Origin: Adiantum capillus-veneris | Lineage: Eukaryota > Streptophyta > Polypodiopsida > Polypodiales > Pteridaceae | Direction of reading: 5' to 3' | Length of the DNA stretch: 64,000 bases | Assembly (NCBI GenBank): GCA_014529385.2 | Contig: CM043954.1 | Span: 8,435,806 to 8,499,805 of the forward strand | Shown here: piece by piece, positions 31,162 to 43,124 of the stretch | Position numbering within the stretch: the stretch's first letter is position 1 | Layout: every line of letters starts with the position of its first letter | Notes under the pieces: model-generated | Seen by the model: only the letters and a program-made list of their open reading frames with translations | Database searches by the model: none | Told to the model about the DNA's origin: nothing | Made by a program: the position numbers and the translations under genes

Positions 31162-32937
31162 TCACCGTTGGGCGCTTAAAAATTGAAAAGTGTGTTCCCA
31201 CTGATACTGGACTGGTTTCCAGTCTGGTTTGATCACACTGGTACTGATTCTAAGATCAGCCTGGTTTGGTTCTACTGGTTCTGAAATTGGAACTGGTTGC
31301 ACATGAAAAATCCCAAAAATATCCGATTCTGGTATCTCTTGATCTGCAGTTCCCAATTCCTTAGTACCTGGTTCTTGCTCAGTATCTCTAACTTCTAAAT
31401 AGTAAAGCTTGATCTTTGCACCATTGTATACTCCTGGCAACAATAATCCAGATAAATCTTTTAGTCTGATTGTACCATTGGAGAAGACCCACTCTACCTC
31501 AAATGGTCCTGCCCAGGCAATCTTCAGGTTTGGCTTCTTCGGACCCAGTCTAAACTGATAGAGAAGCACCAAATCTCCTTTTTGAAATTCCCGAACCTTA
31601 ATTCGGAGATCATGCCAGTGCTTCCTTCTTTGTTGAACAATTTCTTGTTCCAGCATAGCCCGTTTCCTGAGTTCATCTAACTGCATCAGTTCATCTAGGT
31701 GCTTTTTCAGATTGTGGTTGAAGTCTAAGCCATACTTCACAGCCATTCTCAGACTTGGGATAACAAACTCCATAGGAACCACAGCTTCAGTGCCATACCC
31801 CATTCTGAATGGTGTCAACCCAGTATTGACCTTGTAAGCTGTCCTATATGCCCATAGAGCAGTCTGGAGTTTCAAATCCCAATGGTCTGGTTTCTTTTGC
31901 ACTACCTTAGTGAGAATAGTCTTAATTGTCTTGTTGCTACTTTCAGCCTGTCCATTGCATCTGGGATAATAAGGAGTAGATTTCAGATGCTTGACTGAAA
32001 GCATATCCAATAGAATTTCCATAGTGTCATTGATAAAATGTGTTCCTTGGTCTGACACAATCTCTACTGGACATCCATATCGGTAGACAATATTCTCAAA
32101 TAGAAACCTTGCAGTTGACTTGGCTGTGTTGTCAGGAAGAGCTTTAGCTTCCACCCACTTAGTGACATAACAAGTAGCCATTACTATGTACTTGTTCTTT
32201 CTGGGGGTAACCTTCTTAAAAGGTCCCATAAAATCTAATCCCCATTTCATGAACACGCCCATTGGTTGTGCTGGCGTCAAAGGAGTCATATCTGCAGCTG
32301 TTGGTCGACCCATTCTTTGACATATGTCACAAGTTTTACAAAAAATTCTAACATGAGCAATCAGTGTTTGCCACCACAGACCAGCTTGCAGAATCTTCTT
32401 GTAAGTTACTTCATTGGAAAAATTTTCACCAGATTCACCATTACGTGCTTCTGAAATCACTTGCATTCTTCCTTCCATAGGCACACAACGCCGAAGTATA
32501 CCATCCACACCCAATCGATAGAGTGATCCTCCGATGATAGTAAATTTCAAGCTTTTTATGACCAGAGCTTTCTTTTGGTTCTGCTTCCAGTCCTTTGGAA
32601 AGGCACCTTGAGAAAGAAATTGATAAACATCATACCATTCAGGATCAACTGATTCTCCTGCCTCTAGCTGAAATAAGTCAGCGTCCACTGGTTCATCCCT
32701 CAAGGGTGATTCTGAATAACCTTCCGTACTTCTTGAGAGAAAATTAGCTCCACAGTGATTCTTGCCAGGCTTATGGAAAATTCTGAATTCAAACTCTATT
32801 AGGAACATCATCCATTGTATCAGCCTGCCTTGAATAATGACTTTATTAATAAAAAACAGAAGAGCATGATGGTCCACATAAAAATGGAACAACTTTCCCA
32901 ACAGGTAATGCCTGAATTTTGTAGCACTGAAAACCAT
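31162..32937 (-). CDS. Gypsy-3 RNase H end and integrase (591 codons, open)
   Basis: Begins in RNase H (HFYVDHHALLFFINK, FHKPGKNHCGANFLSR), then integrase: CKTCDICQRMGRP, KWGLDFMGPFKK, IVSDQGTHFIND and NGQAESSNKTIKT give intact D, D, E. The C-terminus has KGDLVLLYQF, WAGPFEVEWVFSNGTIRL. There is no chromodomain. The two His of the zinc finger seem lost: where relatives have H-x-x-x-GGHFS this reads EARNGESGENFS. The frame continues about 75 codons past the usual end before stopping. Confidence 0.88.
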   Translation of the reverse strand: MVFSATKFRHYLLGKLFHFYVDHHALLFFINKVIIQGRLIQWMMFLIEFEFRIFHKPGKNHCGANFLSRSTEGYSESPLRDEPVDADLFQLEAGESVDPEWYDVYQFLSQGAFPKDWKQNQKKALVIKSLKFTIIGGSLYRLGVDGILRRCVPMEGRMQVISEARNGESGENFSNEVTYKKILQAGLWWQTLIAHVRIFCKTCDICQRMGRPTAADMTPLTPAQPMGVFMKWGLDFMGPFKKVTPRKNKYIVMATCYVTKWVEAKALPDNTAKSTARFLFENIVYRYGCPVEIVSDQGTHFINDTMEILLDMLSVKHLKSTPYYPRCNGQAESSNKTIKTILTKVVQKKPDHWDLKLQTALWAYRTAYKVNTGLTPFRMGYGTEAVVPMEFVIPSLRMAVKYGLDFNHNLKKHLDELMQLDELRKRAMLEQEIVQQRRKHWHDLRIKVREFQKGDLVLLYQFRLGPKKPNLKIAWAGPFEVEWVFSNGTIRLKDLSGLLLPGVYNGAKIKLYYLEVRDTEQEPGTKELGTADQEIPESDIFGIFHVQPVPISEPVEPNQADLRISTSVIKPDWKPVQYQWEHTFQFLSAQR

Positions 32938-34880
32938 TCCAAGGGCTTCTCACTCAGTAGTTGTATAGCCTTGTTCAGCCTGACTAAATCTGCGACGACT
33001 GGAAAAATAAACCGGACAATCAATCCTTCCGTCTAGCTGAGCCAATTGCCAATCCCGAAGCATCTACATGTACATGGAAAATAACATCCCAGTTTGGTTG
33101 CCTAAGGACTGGTTTACTGATAATGGCTTTTTTCACATTCTAGAAGCTCTCCTCACATTTAGCAGTCCAGTTGAACTTACTGGTCATCTTTGTAAGCTCA
33201 TATAATGGTACTGCTTGAGAAGCAAACTTATGTACAAACCTTCTATAGAAGTTAAGATAACCTAGGAAAGAGCTCAACTCTGAAGCATTTCTGGGTGCTT
33301 TAGCTTGCTGAACACGCTGAATTTTATCGTTGGCCATCTCTATTCCATTTCGGGAAACCACATGTCCCAGTAGTTGTCCCTTCCAGACTAGGAAAAAATA
33401 TTTGAATGGATTCAAACAAATCCGCTTCTCCTGACAGCGTTTGAAAACCATTCCTAGGAATAGTAGGTGCTGTCCTCATCTGAATATACAATAAAGTCAT
33501 ACATAAAGATAGCGAGGAACCGATGAACGAATTCATTAAACATCTCCATCATACACCGCTGAAAGGTAGCTGGTGCATTGCACAGGCTGAAAGGCATCAC
33601 CAGATACATGAAAGCTCCCCACTCGGTGATGAAAGTGGTCTTCGCTCTATCTTCAAGAGCGATCTATAACTGGTTATAGCCACTGTAACCATCCATAAAG
33701 CTATACATTTCATATCCTGCGATCTCATCAAGCAACATGTCAGTAAAAGGCAATGGAAATGGATCTTTGATAGTTTGGGCGTTGAGTTTCCTATAGTCGA
33801 CACAAACTCTCAATTTTCTGTTTTTCTTGGGAACGACGACTATGGGAAATAGCCAATCGCTACTAGCCACCTCTGTGATGAACCCAGCCTTGAGAAGATT
33901 ATCAATTTCCTCTTTGACCTTTTTAGCATAGTTGGGGTTCATTCGGTATCTTTGCAGTCGTACTGGCCTAGCATCTGGCTTCAACGGTATTCGGTGCTGA
34001 CATACTTCAGGATCCACTCCCTTCACGTCTGTGTGTTCCCAGGAAAACACATATTTGTAGTTCTGGAACATCCTGCGTGCCTTTTCCTTCATTGCCGGGT
34101 TGAGATGCTTGTTGACCTTGATCATCCTAGGACTATCCTCTGATCCTAGGTTCCATTCTTCCACTTCTTGGTCATCTGGAAGCAACCAATTAGGCTCGCC
34201 TCCTTTTCGTTTGGTCAACTCTTCAGCATAATCCCACGATGGTCCATTCAGTTCTGAATCAGCATTCTGGTCCACTCTGTGTTCTTCAGAACATACTGGC
34301 TCCTCTACCATACCAGTATCAACTGATTCCACCAACCTCCCAGTTAACTGAACTGTTCTTTCCCCTGTGTTGATTTCAGTAAACTAATCGGGGAATTGCC
34401 TTTTCTGCTTGTCGGCCTGCTCTTTATTCAGTAAGACTACATTCAAGTCGATCTTTGCTAAAGGGAATATGTTCATGGCTGCTAACATTCGTTCTATCGT
34501 CTTGGCCATGTACTTCTGGCATAACTCCTTCGGCCTTAGTTCTTTTCTCCAGCTCCTAGTATTGTTTGTCTGGATTTGAATTCTGCCGCTGGCCCCTTCT
34601 ATGGTTAAGGTTTGATTTGCATAGTCATGAACAGCATGTGCTGTTCTCAGCCATGGGCGCCCTAGGAGCATCCCATATGCCCCTTGCACATCCAGAACTA
34701 AGAAACTGGTTTTAAATTTTTCCATGCCCACTCTTATCTGCATATTTTCAATCATACCCATCGCTTGTACCACTCTGTGATCTACCATTCGCACTTTAAA
34801 TAGTGCTGGCTTGAGATTCGTGATACCCATTCTCTACTGGAGATGAACTCCCATTATGTTGACTCCTGCTCCTCCATCCA
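32938..34880 (-). pseudogene. Gypsy-3 protease and reverse transcriptase (broken)
   Basis: Protease fragments read VILDGGAGVNIM and MLLGRPWLRTAHAV, with a TAG between them. Reverse transcriptase has VCVDYRKLNAQTIKDPFPLP and FMDGYSGYNQL, then a frame change near 33660. The catalytic motif reads IFMYDFIVYS where FxDD is expected: the first Asp codon is TAT (33499-33501). Downstream are GHVVSRNGIEMANDKI and FLGYLNFYRRFVHKF, then connection and early RNase H in other frames. Several frameshifts and the lost Asp make it inactive. Confidence 0.85.
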
Positions 34881-37149
34881 AGATAACACTTGAGAGAGGT
34901 TCCCATTGCTTCCTAACCTTGTAGTCCACCTGGATGAGTGAAACTTCATCATCTCGAACGGCCGTCAGGTCCACTGTTCTAGCCTCCGCCTTAGCTTTCC
35001 TACGTTGTCTGATAAAGTTGGCCACTTCAGGCAAGGTTTTTCTGATATCCTCCAGCTCTATAGTCAACTTCTGAATTGTATCATAAATTTTAACATGGAT
35101 TTCTTCTCTCTCTTGGTCAGACTGATTGTCAGAGCTCAAAGAACTGGTATCTTCACACTACCATTCCTCTTTTGCAGTGCTTCCAATCCTTCCATCAACT
35201 CTCAGTTCATCAGTCATTCCTTGTACCGTAGCCAGCATGGTCTCAGGTATGGCCGGTATTGACTGATCTTTATCAGTTGATTGGGCTGGTATCCTCTGAA
35301 TGACTTGAGCTTCAAAAAGTTCTGGCTGCTCTGGAAGCTTCTTGGCCAAATCCTTTGTGATTTTAGCCGCTAGTTCCCTCTGCTCTTGCCATTCATCTAC
35401 CACCTTCTCTTTACCTTTGGCCTTCCAAATTTCTCTTTGTTGAGCCCACTTGCTGCTGGTAGTATTGACTGGTGATTCTGAAGTATCTGGAATTTCTTCA
35501 ATCACTACACCCTTGCTTCTTGTGACTACCCGTACTGGGACTGGCTCTGGTGCCTTAGCCTCAGTAGCAATAGGTGCAAGTGCGTCTGGGCATTGGGCTG
35601 CAAAATGGCCATACTTCCCACAGGTGTAGCAATTCATACTCCGATTCTAGAAGTTGCCACGCCCTCTTCCTCGGCCCATACTCGTTTGGAATTGGCCACG
35701 TCCTTGACCAGTATCACTGGTACCTAGCCTTTCCTCTTGAGATACTTTAGCGGGTTCTACCTTCACTCGTTCAGTATAGGCTACCACTGACAGGTCTTTG
35801 CCCTTCTTAAATTGATGAATCCTGATACCACAATTGTTCCATGAGTGACCAAAAGCCTTACAGTAAGTACATTACGGACACTCGTTGGAGATATGGTCTT
35901 TGGATTTGCATTTCAAACACCAAGTCTCCATCTTCCGAACTAGCTGTCTGGTGTGGCTAATTTCGGCAATCTGTCTAGCCATTTCTTCAATTTTCTTGGT
36001 CCAAGATCCCTTCTTTGACTTCTCCTTGGATCGTTCATTAGAGCTGCTTTCAGAGCTGTTGGACACCTCACTGGAATCAGAACTCTTAGTAGCAGAGCTA
36101 CTGCTACTGGACCTTCTCTTTTTGTGACTCTTTTCCTTCTTGGCCTGCTGTTCCAGCTTCAGTGCCCTTTGGACCAGATCATTGAATTTCTTGGTAGGAG
36201 CTGGTACCTCCTGCTCCCTCAGCTTTTTGCTTCTGAAACCATTCAGAAACCATGCCCTCAACCTCTTCTCAGATGGTGGTTCATTTAACTGCCCGGGTAG
36301 CTCCTTGATCATTTCCACATAACTTCGGACTGATAGATTCCGCTGTTTGATCTTATCCAGTAACAGAGGATATCTTCATCCCCTCTGTTGTCGAAATATT
36401 CCAATTTGAAGGCTTTAAGCAATTTGTTGTATGATCTGAGCTGGCAGGCGGGGTATGGTAATACCATTTCCTCGCTGCCTCCTTCAAGGTTTGCAGGAAA
36501 TATTCCCCCCAATCATCTTCATCAATATTTTTCAGTTCAACATACTACTCAAAAGCCTGTATGTGAACGTCTGGATCATCCTTCTTACCTCCCTTGAATA
36601 TAGGAAAAGAAATTTTCAGGGAAGCTGTGTAATCATTTCGATTACCACTGATCCTGCCGCTTCTCTTCTTGGATTCAGAATGGCGCTTGGAAGTCTTCTT
36701 GCAATTGTCAGTGTCAACATCCCAATCAATCTCCGTCTCTGTCTCGGTGTCAGTGTCTTCTTTGGCCTGTCTGTTAGAAGTGCAGTGACTACCTTTACTT
36801 CCCTTGGTACCCTCATCCCCCTGTCGGGACCGAGAACTCTTGGCTTTTCGTGCTTCCCTTTCTGCCCGTCGGCGTCGAGAATGACTGGACTGTTGTGAGT
36901 CCTGCGCCTCATTAGCCTAACTATGCTCCTCCTGAGCCTCAGTGTCAGTCATCTTCTCTTGCTTGGGGTCAGACTCTCTTCCTGACTCCTCACGAATAGG
37001 ATCAACACGGGTGGTGGACGCCGGCCACGATTGGATTTGGGTGCCATTGCTGAAAACTTCCAACTGGGAGAAGAGTCTCTCAGCCAACGAGCTTTAGCTT
37101 GAGCCACCGTGATCGTTAAAATGGAATTGAAGCTGATCTCTTGAGACAT
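34834..37149 (-). pseudogene. Gypsy-3 gag (multiply broken)
   Basis: The N-terminus is probably MAPKSNRGRRPPP at about 37054, a gag-like basic start; an upstream in-frame ATG lies at 37149. Pieces at 36616-36912 (charged, Arg/Lys-rich), 36309-36512, 35872-36318 (gag helical domain end, a long Ser-rich stretch, then CLKCKSKDHISNEC zinc knuckle) and 35158-35637 (second zinc knuckle CYTCGKYGHFAAQC, Glu/Lys-rich linker) are in several frames with stops between. Order and composition fit a Tat/Athila-like gag. Confidence 0.75.
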
Positions 37150-37467
37150 CTAATTCCAGTGTTAGAAGATTTCAGCTACTAGTGTTAGAAGATTTCAGAC
37201 AGTAGACTGGATAGAAATCAGAAACTAGATTGGAATTTGGATAATGGAATAAGATTCAGATTCAGAGCACTGGACACAAAGTAAGTGTGACTGGAATATT
37301 TGCCATGATTGGGATTATAGATAAAAGATTACAGTGAGTATAATATGATTTACAAAGAGAGTACAGCCGACAACCACTGCCAATGATTGACAACTCAAGT
37401 ACAAATGTTGCCAAAATGCGAACCCAAATGCCAACAATTGCCAACCCAATTACAATGTAATGGGTCC

Positions 37468-37475
37468 TATTTATA
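37468..37475 (-). promoter_or_regulatory. TATA box upstream of Gypsy-3 gag
   Basis: AAGTGTATAAATAGGACC on the minus strand, about 320-420 bases before the gag start codons, the likely Gypsy-3 LTR core promoter. Confidence 0.55.
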
Positions 37476-37601
37476 CACTTTGGGTTTATTATAGTAATTA
37501 CCATAGTAATTACTAAGTAATTCGCTGCCTGTCTCATAAGAGAACGTTCCCACATAGTGAAACTATCCAGCCGTCTACAAGGGATGACGCGTGGAGAAAC
37601 A

Positions 37602-37711
<110 letters not shown>

Positions 37712-38079
37712 CTCATTGCGAGAGCTCGTTCAGTGTGTGGGTGGCGCAGCTGTTGTGTGTTCAACGTGAACGGAGAGAGAGGTAGGGCCGCGTAGAACAC
37801 TGTCTTGTCGCAAATTTGAACGATGCTGAGTCGTGGTCGGAAGTGAGGTGCATGGCAGTGGCGGCGGTGGTCGTGGCTATGGGAGGCACAGAGAGGAAGC
37901 TGCCACACAGCATGGTGGAGGCACAAGGGGGGCGAGCCATCTCGCGATGGGCAGTAGGCGGGTACGCAGAGCGCCAGGCAATGGCAAGCACACAGGGGAA
38001 GCGAAGAGAGAGGAGAGAGAGGAACTGTTTTTGTTTTTGTTTGGAGCGGAGGCATCTTGCGAGATTCCTGTTAATAAAC

Positions 38080-38730
38080 AGTGTAGACCCAGTATGACCC
38101 AATTCTTGGAAGTTGGACCTTTGATTGCTTTCTTGAGATCTTTTAGCTATTTGTCTTTTACTCTTCTTCCTGTTCAAAGGATGATTAAAAGTCATGATAA
38201 AATTGAGTGCCTCGTGCATGGACGGTACACAATGAGTGGCTATGTGTGCAATTACAATCCAACCATGCAATGATTGAAATTGCATGAGAAAAGCATTATC
38301 CCAAGTAGAAAAACTTGTTTTGTGAGTTCTTCATAATACACGTACAAAGTAGAAATTGCTAAGAATGGGCCATGAATATAAGATGTGGCCCTTTGTCTTT
38401 TGGAGCAACATGTTGTGTTAACACATGAAAAGAGTGTTCTCCAAACTTTGTGACATAAGGGGAAATGTCACTATGGTTATCTACTTGTAGCTTTTGAGCT
38501 GGTTTGGTGTGGCCTTTTGTGAGACACAAAAAGAATAAAACACAAGTGGGAAGTAGCTCTCCCCCTTGCATAATTGAAGCACTTACCATGATGACACAAG
38601 CACCACATACCAAGTAGGCCATGAATAGGCATCTCCAATTAGTCACCATGTTGTAGTTCATGAACACATGAAGAGAAGCGAGAGAGCATCTAATCATAAA
38701 TCACAATATATCACGCTCATGCTTCTCCAT
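38080..38730. other. Intergenic DNA, no gene recognised
   Basis: A 112-codon open stretch on the minus strand (38359-38697) is the longest; it resembles nothing I know and is not supported by neighbours. No repeats or RNA genes seen. Confidence 0.5.
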
Positions 38731-38810
38731 TACATTCCACTCATATGCCACCTGGTAGTGGTACCACCATTACATTCCACTCATATGCCACCTGGTAGTG
38801 GTACCACCAT
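38731..38810. repeat. Perfect 40-bp tandem duplication
   Basis: TACATTCCACTCATATGCCA plus CCTGGTAGTGGTACCACCAT occurs twice without a mismatch, so it is recent. Within each copy GGTAGTGGTACCACC is a near-palindrome. Confidence 0.97.
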
Positions 38811-38830
38811 ATGACCATTTGGGCGGGTCG

Positions 38831-38932
38831 TTCCCTCTTGAATAACAGGTCTTGAGTTCAACTCTCCTCATCGGATAGATCGTTAACGTCTCTTGGGATA
38901 GTTTTGTATGACGTTAAAATACTCTTCTTCTC
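38831..38932 (+). repeat. Dispersed repeat, copy 1 (tRNA-like head, possible SINE)
   Basis: About 100 bases matching 39016-39109. GGTCTTGAGTTCAACTC resembles a tRNA B box and the upstream TTTGGGCGGGTCG is a weak A box. The shared end is GTTAAAATACTCTTCTTCT. SINE is one reading; a fragment of another repeat is equally possible. Confidence 0.4.
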
Positions 38933-39015
38933 GGGGGTGTGTGTTTGTGTGTAATAAAAAGAGGAAAATAGTATAATGTTTCTAATACCCAAGTGTGGTA
39001 GATTGGTTATGCCAT

Positions 39016-39109
39016 TTCCCTCTTGAATAACAGGTGTTGAGTTCAACTCCGCTCGTCGAGTAGATCTTTAAGGTCTCTTGGGATAACGATGTTAAAATAC
39101 TCTTCTTCT
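39016..39109 (+). repeat. Dispersed repeat, copy 2 (tRNA-like head, possible SINE)
   Basis: Diverged copy of 38831-38932. Upstream TGTGGTAGATTGGTTATGCC is a better A-box-like sequence and GGTGTTGAGTTCAACTC again resembles a B box. Confidence 0.4.
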
Positions 39110-39540
39110 TGTTCTTCAGTCGGTTCAAGCTTCTGAAGCAAAAGAAGCATTCAACTTGGAAGGAAGGGCTTGATTTGAGTCAGGGACAGCCAAGGCTTTA
39201 ATGGCACGCAGGGTTCTAATGTGACAAGGTAGGAAAGGTGATAAAGAAAGGTAGATGCTTAGCTTATGTGAAGAGAAAGTGAAGCTTTTGAAGAAAGCAG
39301 AGAAGTGTGAAGTTTTAAAAAGAGAAGAGGGTTGGTGGGTCCCCAAATGAGGGCCTACATGGAAACTGAAAGTCACAAGACGAGTAGAGGAAGGTTAAGT
39401 TTTGAAAGAGAGATAGCTTGGTTGGTTGAGCATTTGTCCACTGTGATCCAACGGGTCATGAGTTTGAATGTGGCCAAGTGACAAGGATGGTGCTCACGGA
39501 TGTTGTTTCAATCATGCGTTCGTGCTGCTAACAAAAATAA

Positions 39541-39793
39541 GGGTGGGTTCAGACTAGGCAACGGAAGAAAAATGGAAAGGGGCGTCGATCCTCCACCGCG
39601 AATTTTAATTGGTTGGAGTTGAGGCACTCTTTTGCCGGGCCCTCCATTTTTCTTCCGACACACCCTTCATTTTTTCACTTTTCCTCCTCAACACCCTTCA
39701 TTTTTTCACTTTTCCTCCTCCACATTGTTCACACTAGGCAACAGCAGCCTTACAAAGGCTTGTTTCTTCCGCCAGTTCAATCTGAACCCAGCC
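39541..39793. mobile_element. Tourist-like MITE (PIF/Harbinger), 253 bp
   Basis: Ends are GGGTGGGTTCAGACT (left) and, inverted, GGCTGGGTTCAGATT (right); the similarity extends to CGGAAGAAA in both arms, about 28 bases. The element is flanked by TAA on both sides (39538-39540 and 39794-39796), the 3-bp target duplication of PIF/Harbinger elements. No coding capacity, so non-autonomous. It contains a 31-bp tandem duplication (CACCCTTCATTTTTTCAC at 39661 and 39692) and an internal near-copy of the left arm at about 39728. Confidence 0.75.
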
Positions 39794-39967
39794 TAAAGTT
39801 GAGAGGGGGAAAGTGTAGAGAGAGCATGGGGGCATTGTTATTGCTACAAAAAGAAAAAACAAATTTGAAAGAGAAGAGGGTGAGTGGGTCCCCAAGTGAG
39901 TCGGAAGATACAAAAACATAGAGAGAGCAGGGGGACATTGTAAAAGATGGACGGATGGATGGATGGG

Positions 39968-40009
<42 letters not shown>
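39968..40009. repeat. (GA)n microsatellite
   Basis: About 20 GA dinucleotides after GGATGGATGGATGGGGG. Confidence 0.97.
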
Positions 40010-40011
<2 letters not shown>

Positions 40012-40985
40012 ACCAAAAACGTTCTTAGCAACCAATGGAAAAACGGAGAGCATTGGAAATCTCCCGGTTTTTAGTGAAAATTTAAGCGTTTTTAACAGTT
40101 TTCACACTAAAATCCATGAAGGTGAAGGTGACCCTCCGAACGAACTTGCTGGGAATAATCAATTTTGTCCTTAAAAAATACACTAAAGGCTGGCTTTCTG
40201 TGAACACTCTTGTCACTACTTTGCCCATTTGGCAATCAAGAAGCACAGCTTAGATGACTTTGTGCAACGCACACACTCTTTAAATGGAGCTGGAATTTTG
40301 CATGTGCAGATGATCCTCTCAATGAGGGCCAAAATAGTTGGATTTAGAAAAAAATAAAAGTGTGTTGCAGTTGCATATAAGTTGTGCAGGTAAAGGCTCA
40401 TTCAAGAAACAAGAGGGAGCATACATGCATATAAGCTCCACTTAGGGGTTGCCCCATACAATCTCTTCCCCATGGGATATGCCACTCACAAGCTGCATCA
40501 CATAGCCACACAATATTACCGTAATGCCAAATTTGACAATCAAAGAAATCTGAAGTGTTGCATGTGAAGATACTTTCACTTTAACAGCCAAAGAGTGTTC
40601 CGTGTTTCGTTGTAGGAAGAAAATATGAAATTATGTCACAGAACTCCAAGTTTCATAGCTATGAATGATAATAACTGGTTCTTACTAGCCCCAATTGATT
40701 ACAGACAAGGAGGAAGACATAATAACAAGCATCATCAAAATCATCCATTACAGTTTTCGATCAAAATACAAAACTACAAAAGTCATGGGTGCTCTTCACA
40801 TTCAATCATTGTAACACACGACCATCAGGGTGCTAGATTAGGTGTCGATGCTGATTAACATGATGATGATGATCCCTATTGTTGAAGACACAATTAAAGT
40901 TAATATATGGCAATTAGTAAGGGATGGCCTGTCTACTGCCTTTACAAGCAGTCTCATCTCAGTTAAACCTTAGTGCTGTCGGTCA
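40010..40985. other. Intergenic DNA and probable 3' flank of the glucanase gene
   Basis: No coding sequence, repeat or RNA gene recognised. The part next to 40986 should include the 3' UTR of the minus-strand gene; no canonical AATAAA was found close to the stop. Confidence 0.5.
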
Positions 40986-43063
40986 TCACACGGTGCCTGG
41001 ATAACTACAGCCATTGTAACCTGCGAACACAGAAGAAAGAAAGTATCAATCCGTTAGTCGGTCACATTTCCAGGAATGTATATCCTACCTGAGATGTTCA
41101 ACAGACTTTGCATTAATTTTTCTTCACACTGCTCCTCAAAATGTTCACTCTTCCTACCAATTCTACAAGCATGAAACGCATGGTCAGCGTTTTGTACACT
41201 CTGTACTGACAACCATAAAAGGCCTTCCATGATCTTATCAGTGCATCTAACATCCCAGCAAAAGCCTGCTTTGGCCAAAGCACAACACCTAATATAATGC
41301 TGCTTCTGTTGTTGAAAATGCACATCTCAAGTACATTATCAACCCCTCTAAAACCCCAAGTGTACTCGGATGTGTGTGCACGCGTGCGGACACACACACA
41401 CACACATACGAGCACCTATACTTTTACTCAAGCATGTGCATAGTTTCTTCTATCTGCCTTCCACAGTTCATCAATTCCTGCAACCTTCCCCAGCCTCTCC
41501 AACCTCCACAAAGCAGAATCTTATCATAGAACACAACATATATGATCATACAATGAGACTTGGGACTTACTGGGATCTTGTTGGACGATTGTCGCAGAGC
41601 CACCAAAGTTACAGGATCCCGGCGCTTGGTTGTTGGCATGGTAATAGTAGTTGAAAGCATAGGAAGCATGGCCAACAAGTGTGTTGGGGTTAAAACATGA
41701 TTTGCCTTCTTGAATAGATGAGCAGTCCACCTTACCCGGCCCACATGCATAATCGAGAGCTGCTTGCAGCTGAGAGAGGTTTGTGGATGGGATAGCTACA
41801 CACCAGGAGGGACCATTACTTTTGGCCCCATTTGTTGATGACTGACGTTTGTGATGCGAGCGATGACGGCGATGGGCACTCTTAGTGGATGGACTCTGAG
41901 TACTTTGCCCTGACCCAGGTGTCATTGGCGCCCTTGTTGCCGATACAGCTGTGTGTGATTTTGGCAATGTCATATCCAGATCATACACATTATGCTTATC
42001 TGGGTAGAACAACCCATAATTTCTCTCTGATGTTGGCCCATCCTTCATGTTTTCATTGAATAGAGCAAATATGTAGGTGTCTATGGAAGCTCCTCGCCTT
42101 AAAGGGGTGCCACTATTTGACGTGATGTGCTTCATGAGATTTGACATGTACATTGCTGCATTTCTGGGAGAAGCTCCGATCTCACTCGTATCCCCCTTGC
42201 TAGGCCACCCTGTTTCAGCCACCACTATGTTGAGATTTGAATGCCCCAAAAGGGCCATAGCTGCAAAGAATGCATCCAGCTGAGCATCGAAAAGATTTGT
42301 GTAATAGAGCCCTGTTTTTGGGTCCTTTACGCCAGCCTTGCTTGCAAAAATGGCATATTCAAGCGAGATGACATCCGGCTCAGATTCGTACGCAAAAAAG
42401 GGATAGGCGTTGAGCATGACATAGGAATTGGTTTTTGCCAGGAAATCAAGCATCGGCTTCATGATAGTGTTGGCAATGGAGGGGTTGAAGGCACCAGCAG
42501 AAGGGGGATAAGAGGAGGAGAGGATAGCGAGCGAATGCGGGCTCGAGATTTTGATGCTGCTATCAAGATGTAGTTCGGTGAGAGCCGAGTGGACGTTCTC
42601 CATAGCAGGAAGGAGGAGAGGAGTAAGCGCTCTGACGCTGTCCGTAGTGCTAGCAAGAATTTCATTGCCAACAGCAATACCGACAATCTTTGTTGCTGGC
42701 AAATGGCGCGCCACATTCATTTGAACCCATTGGCGTGCTGCATTTTTGCTTTGGGCTGCTGCATGTACACGCTCGTTGGGCAATGCCACAACGAGCTCTA
42801 GACCAGAGCCTGCAAATGCGGCTAGCACTGTGGGGTCGGTGTCGTAGAGCTTCACCTTGGTGAAGCCTTGCTGCTTTATGAGCTGAACCACATCCTTGGG
42901 AGAGGGCAGATTGTTAGCAACCCGGCCATAGTTGATGCCAACAGAGCCTCCCTCTACAAAGTCCAAAGCAGAAAGGCATTAAGTTGGTTGCAAGCGAGAT
43001 GCACAGTCAGGAGAGGGAAATACGCAGGAACCATCAAAGAGAAAAGCATTCACAAGTGATTAG

Positions 43064-43124
<61 letters not shown>

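Noticed and set aside
38359-38697. 112-codon open stretch on the minus strand in intergenic DNA
   Set aside because: No recognisable domain, no splice or promoter context, and it is surrounded by non-coding repeats; probably chance.
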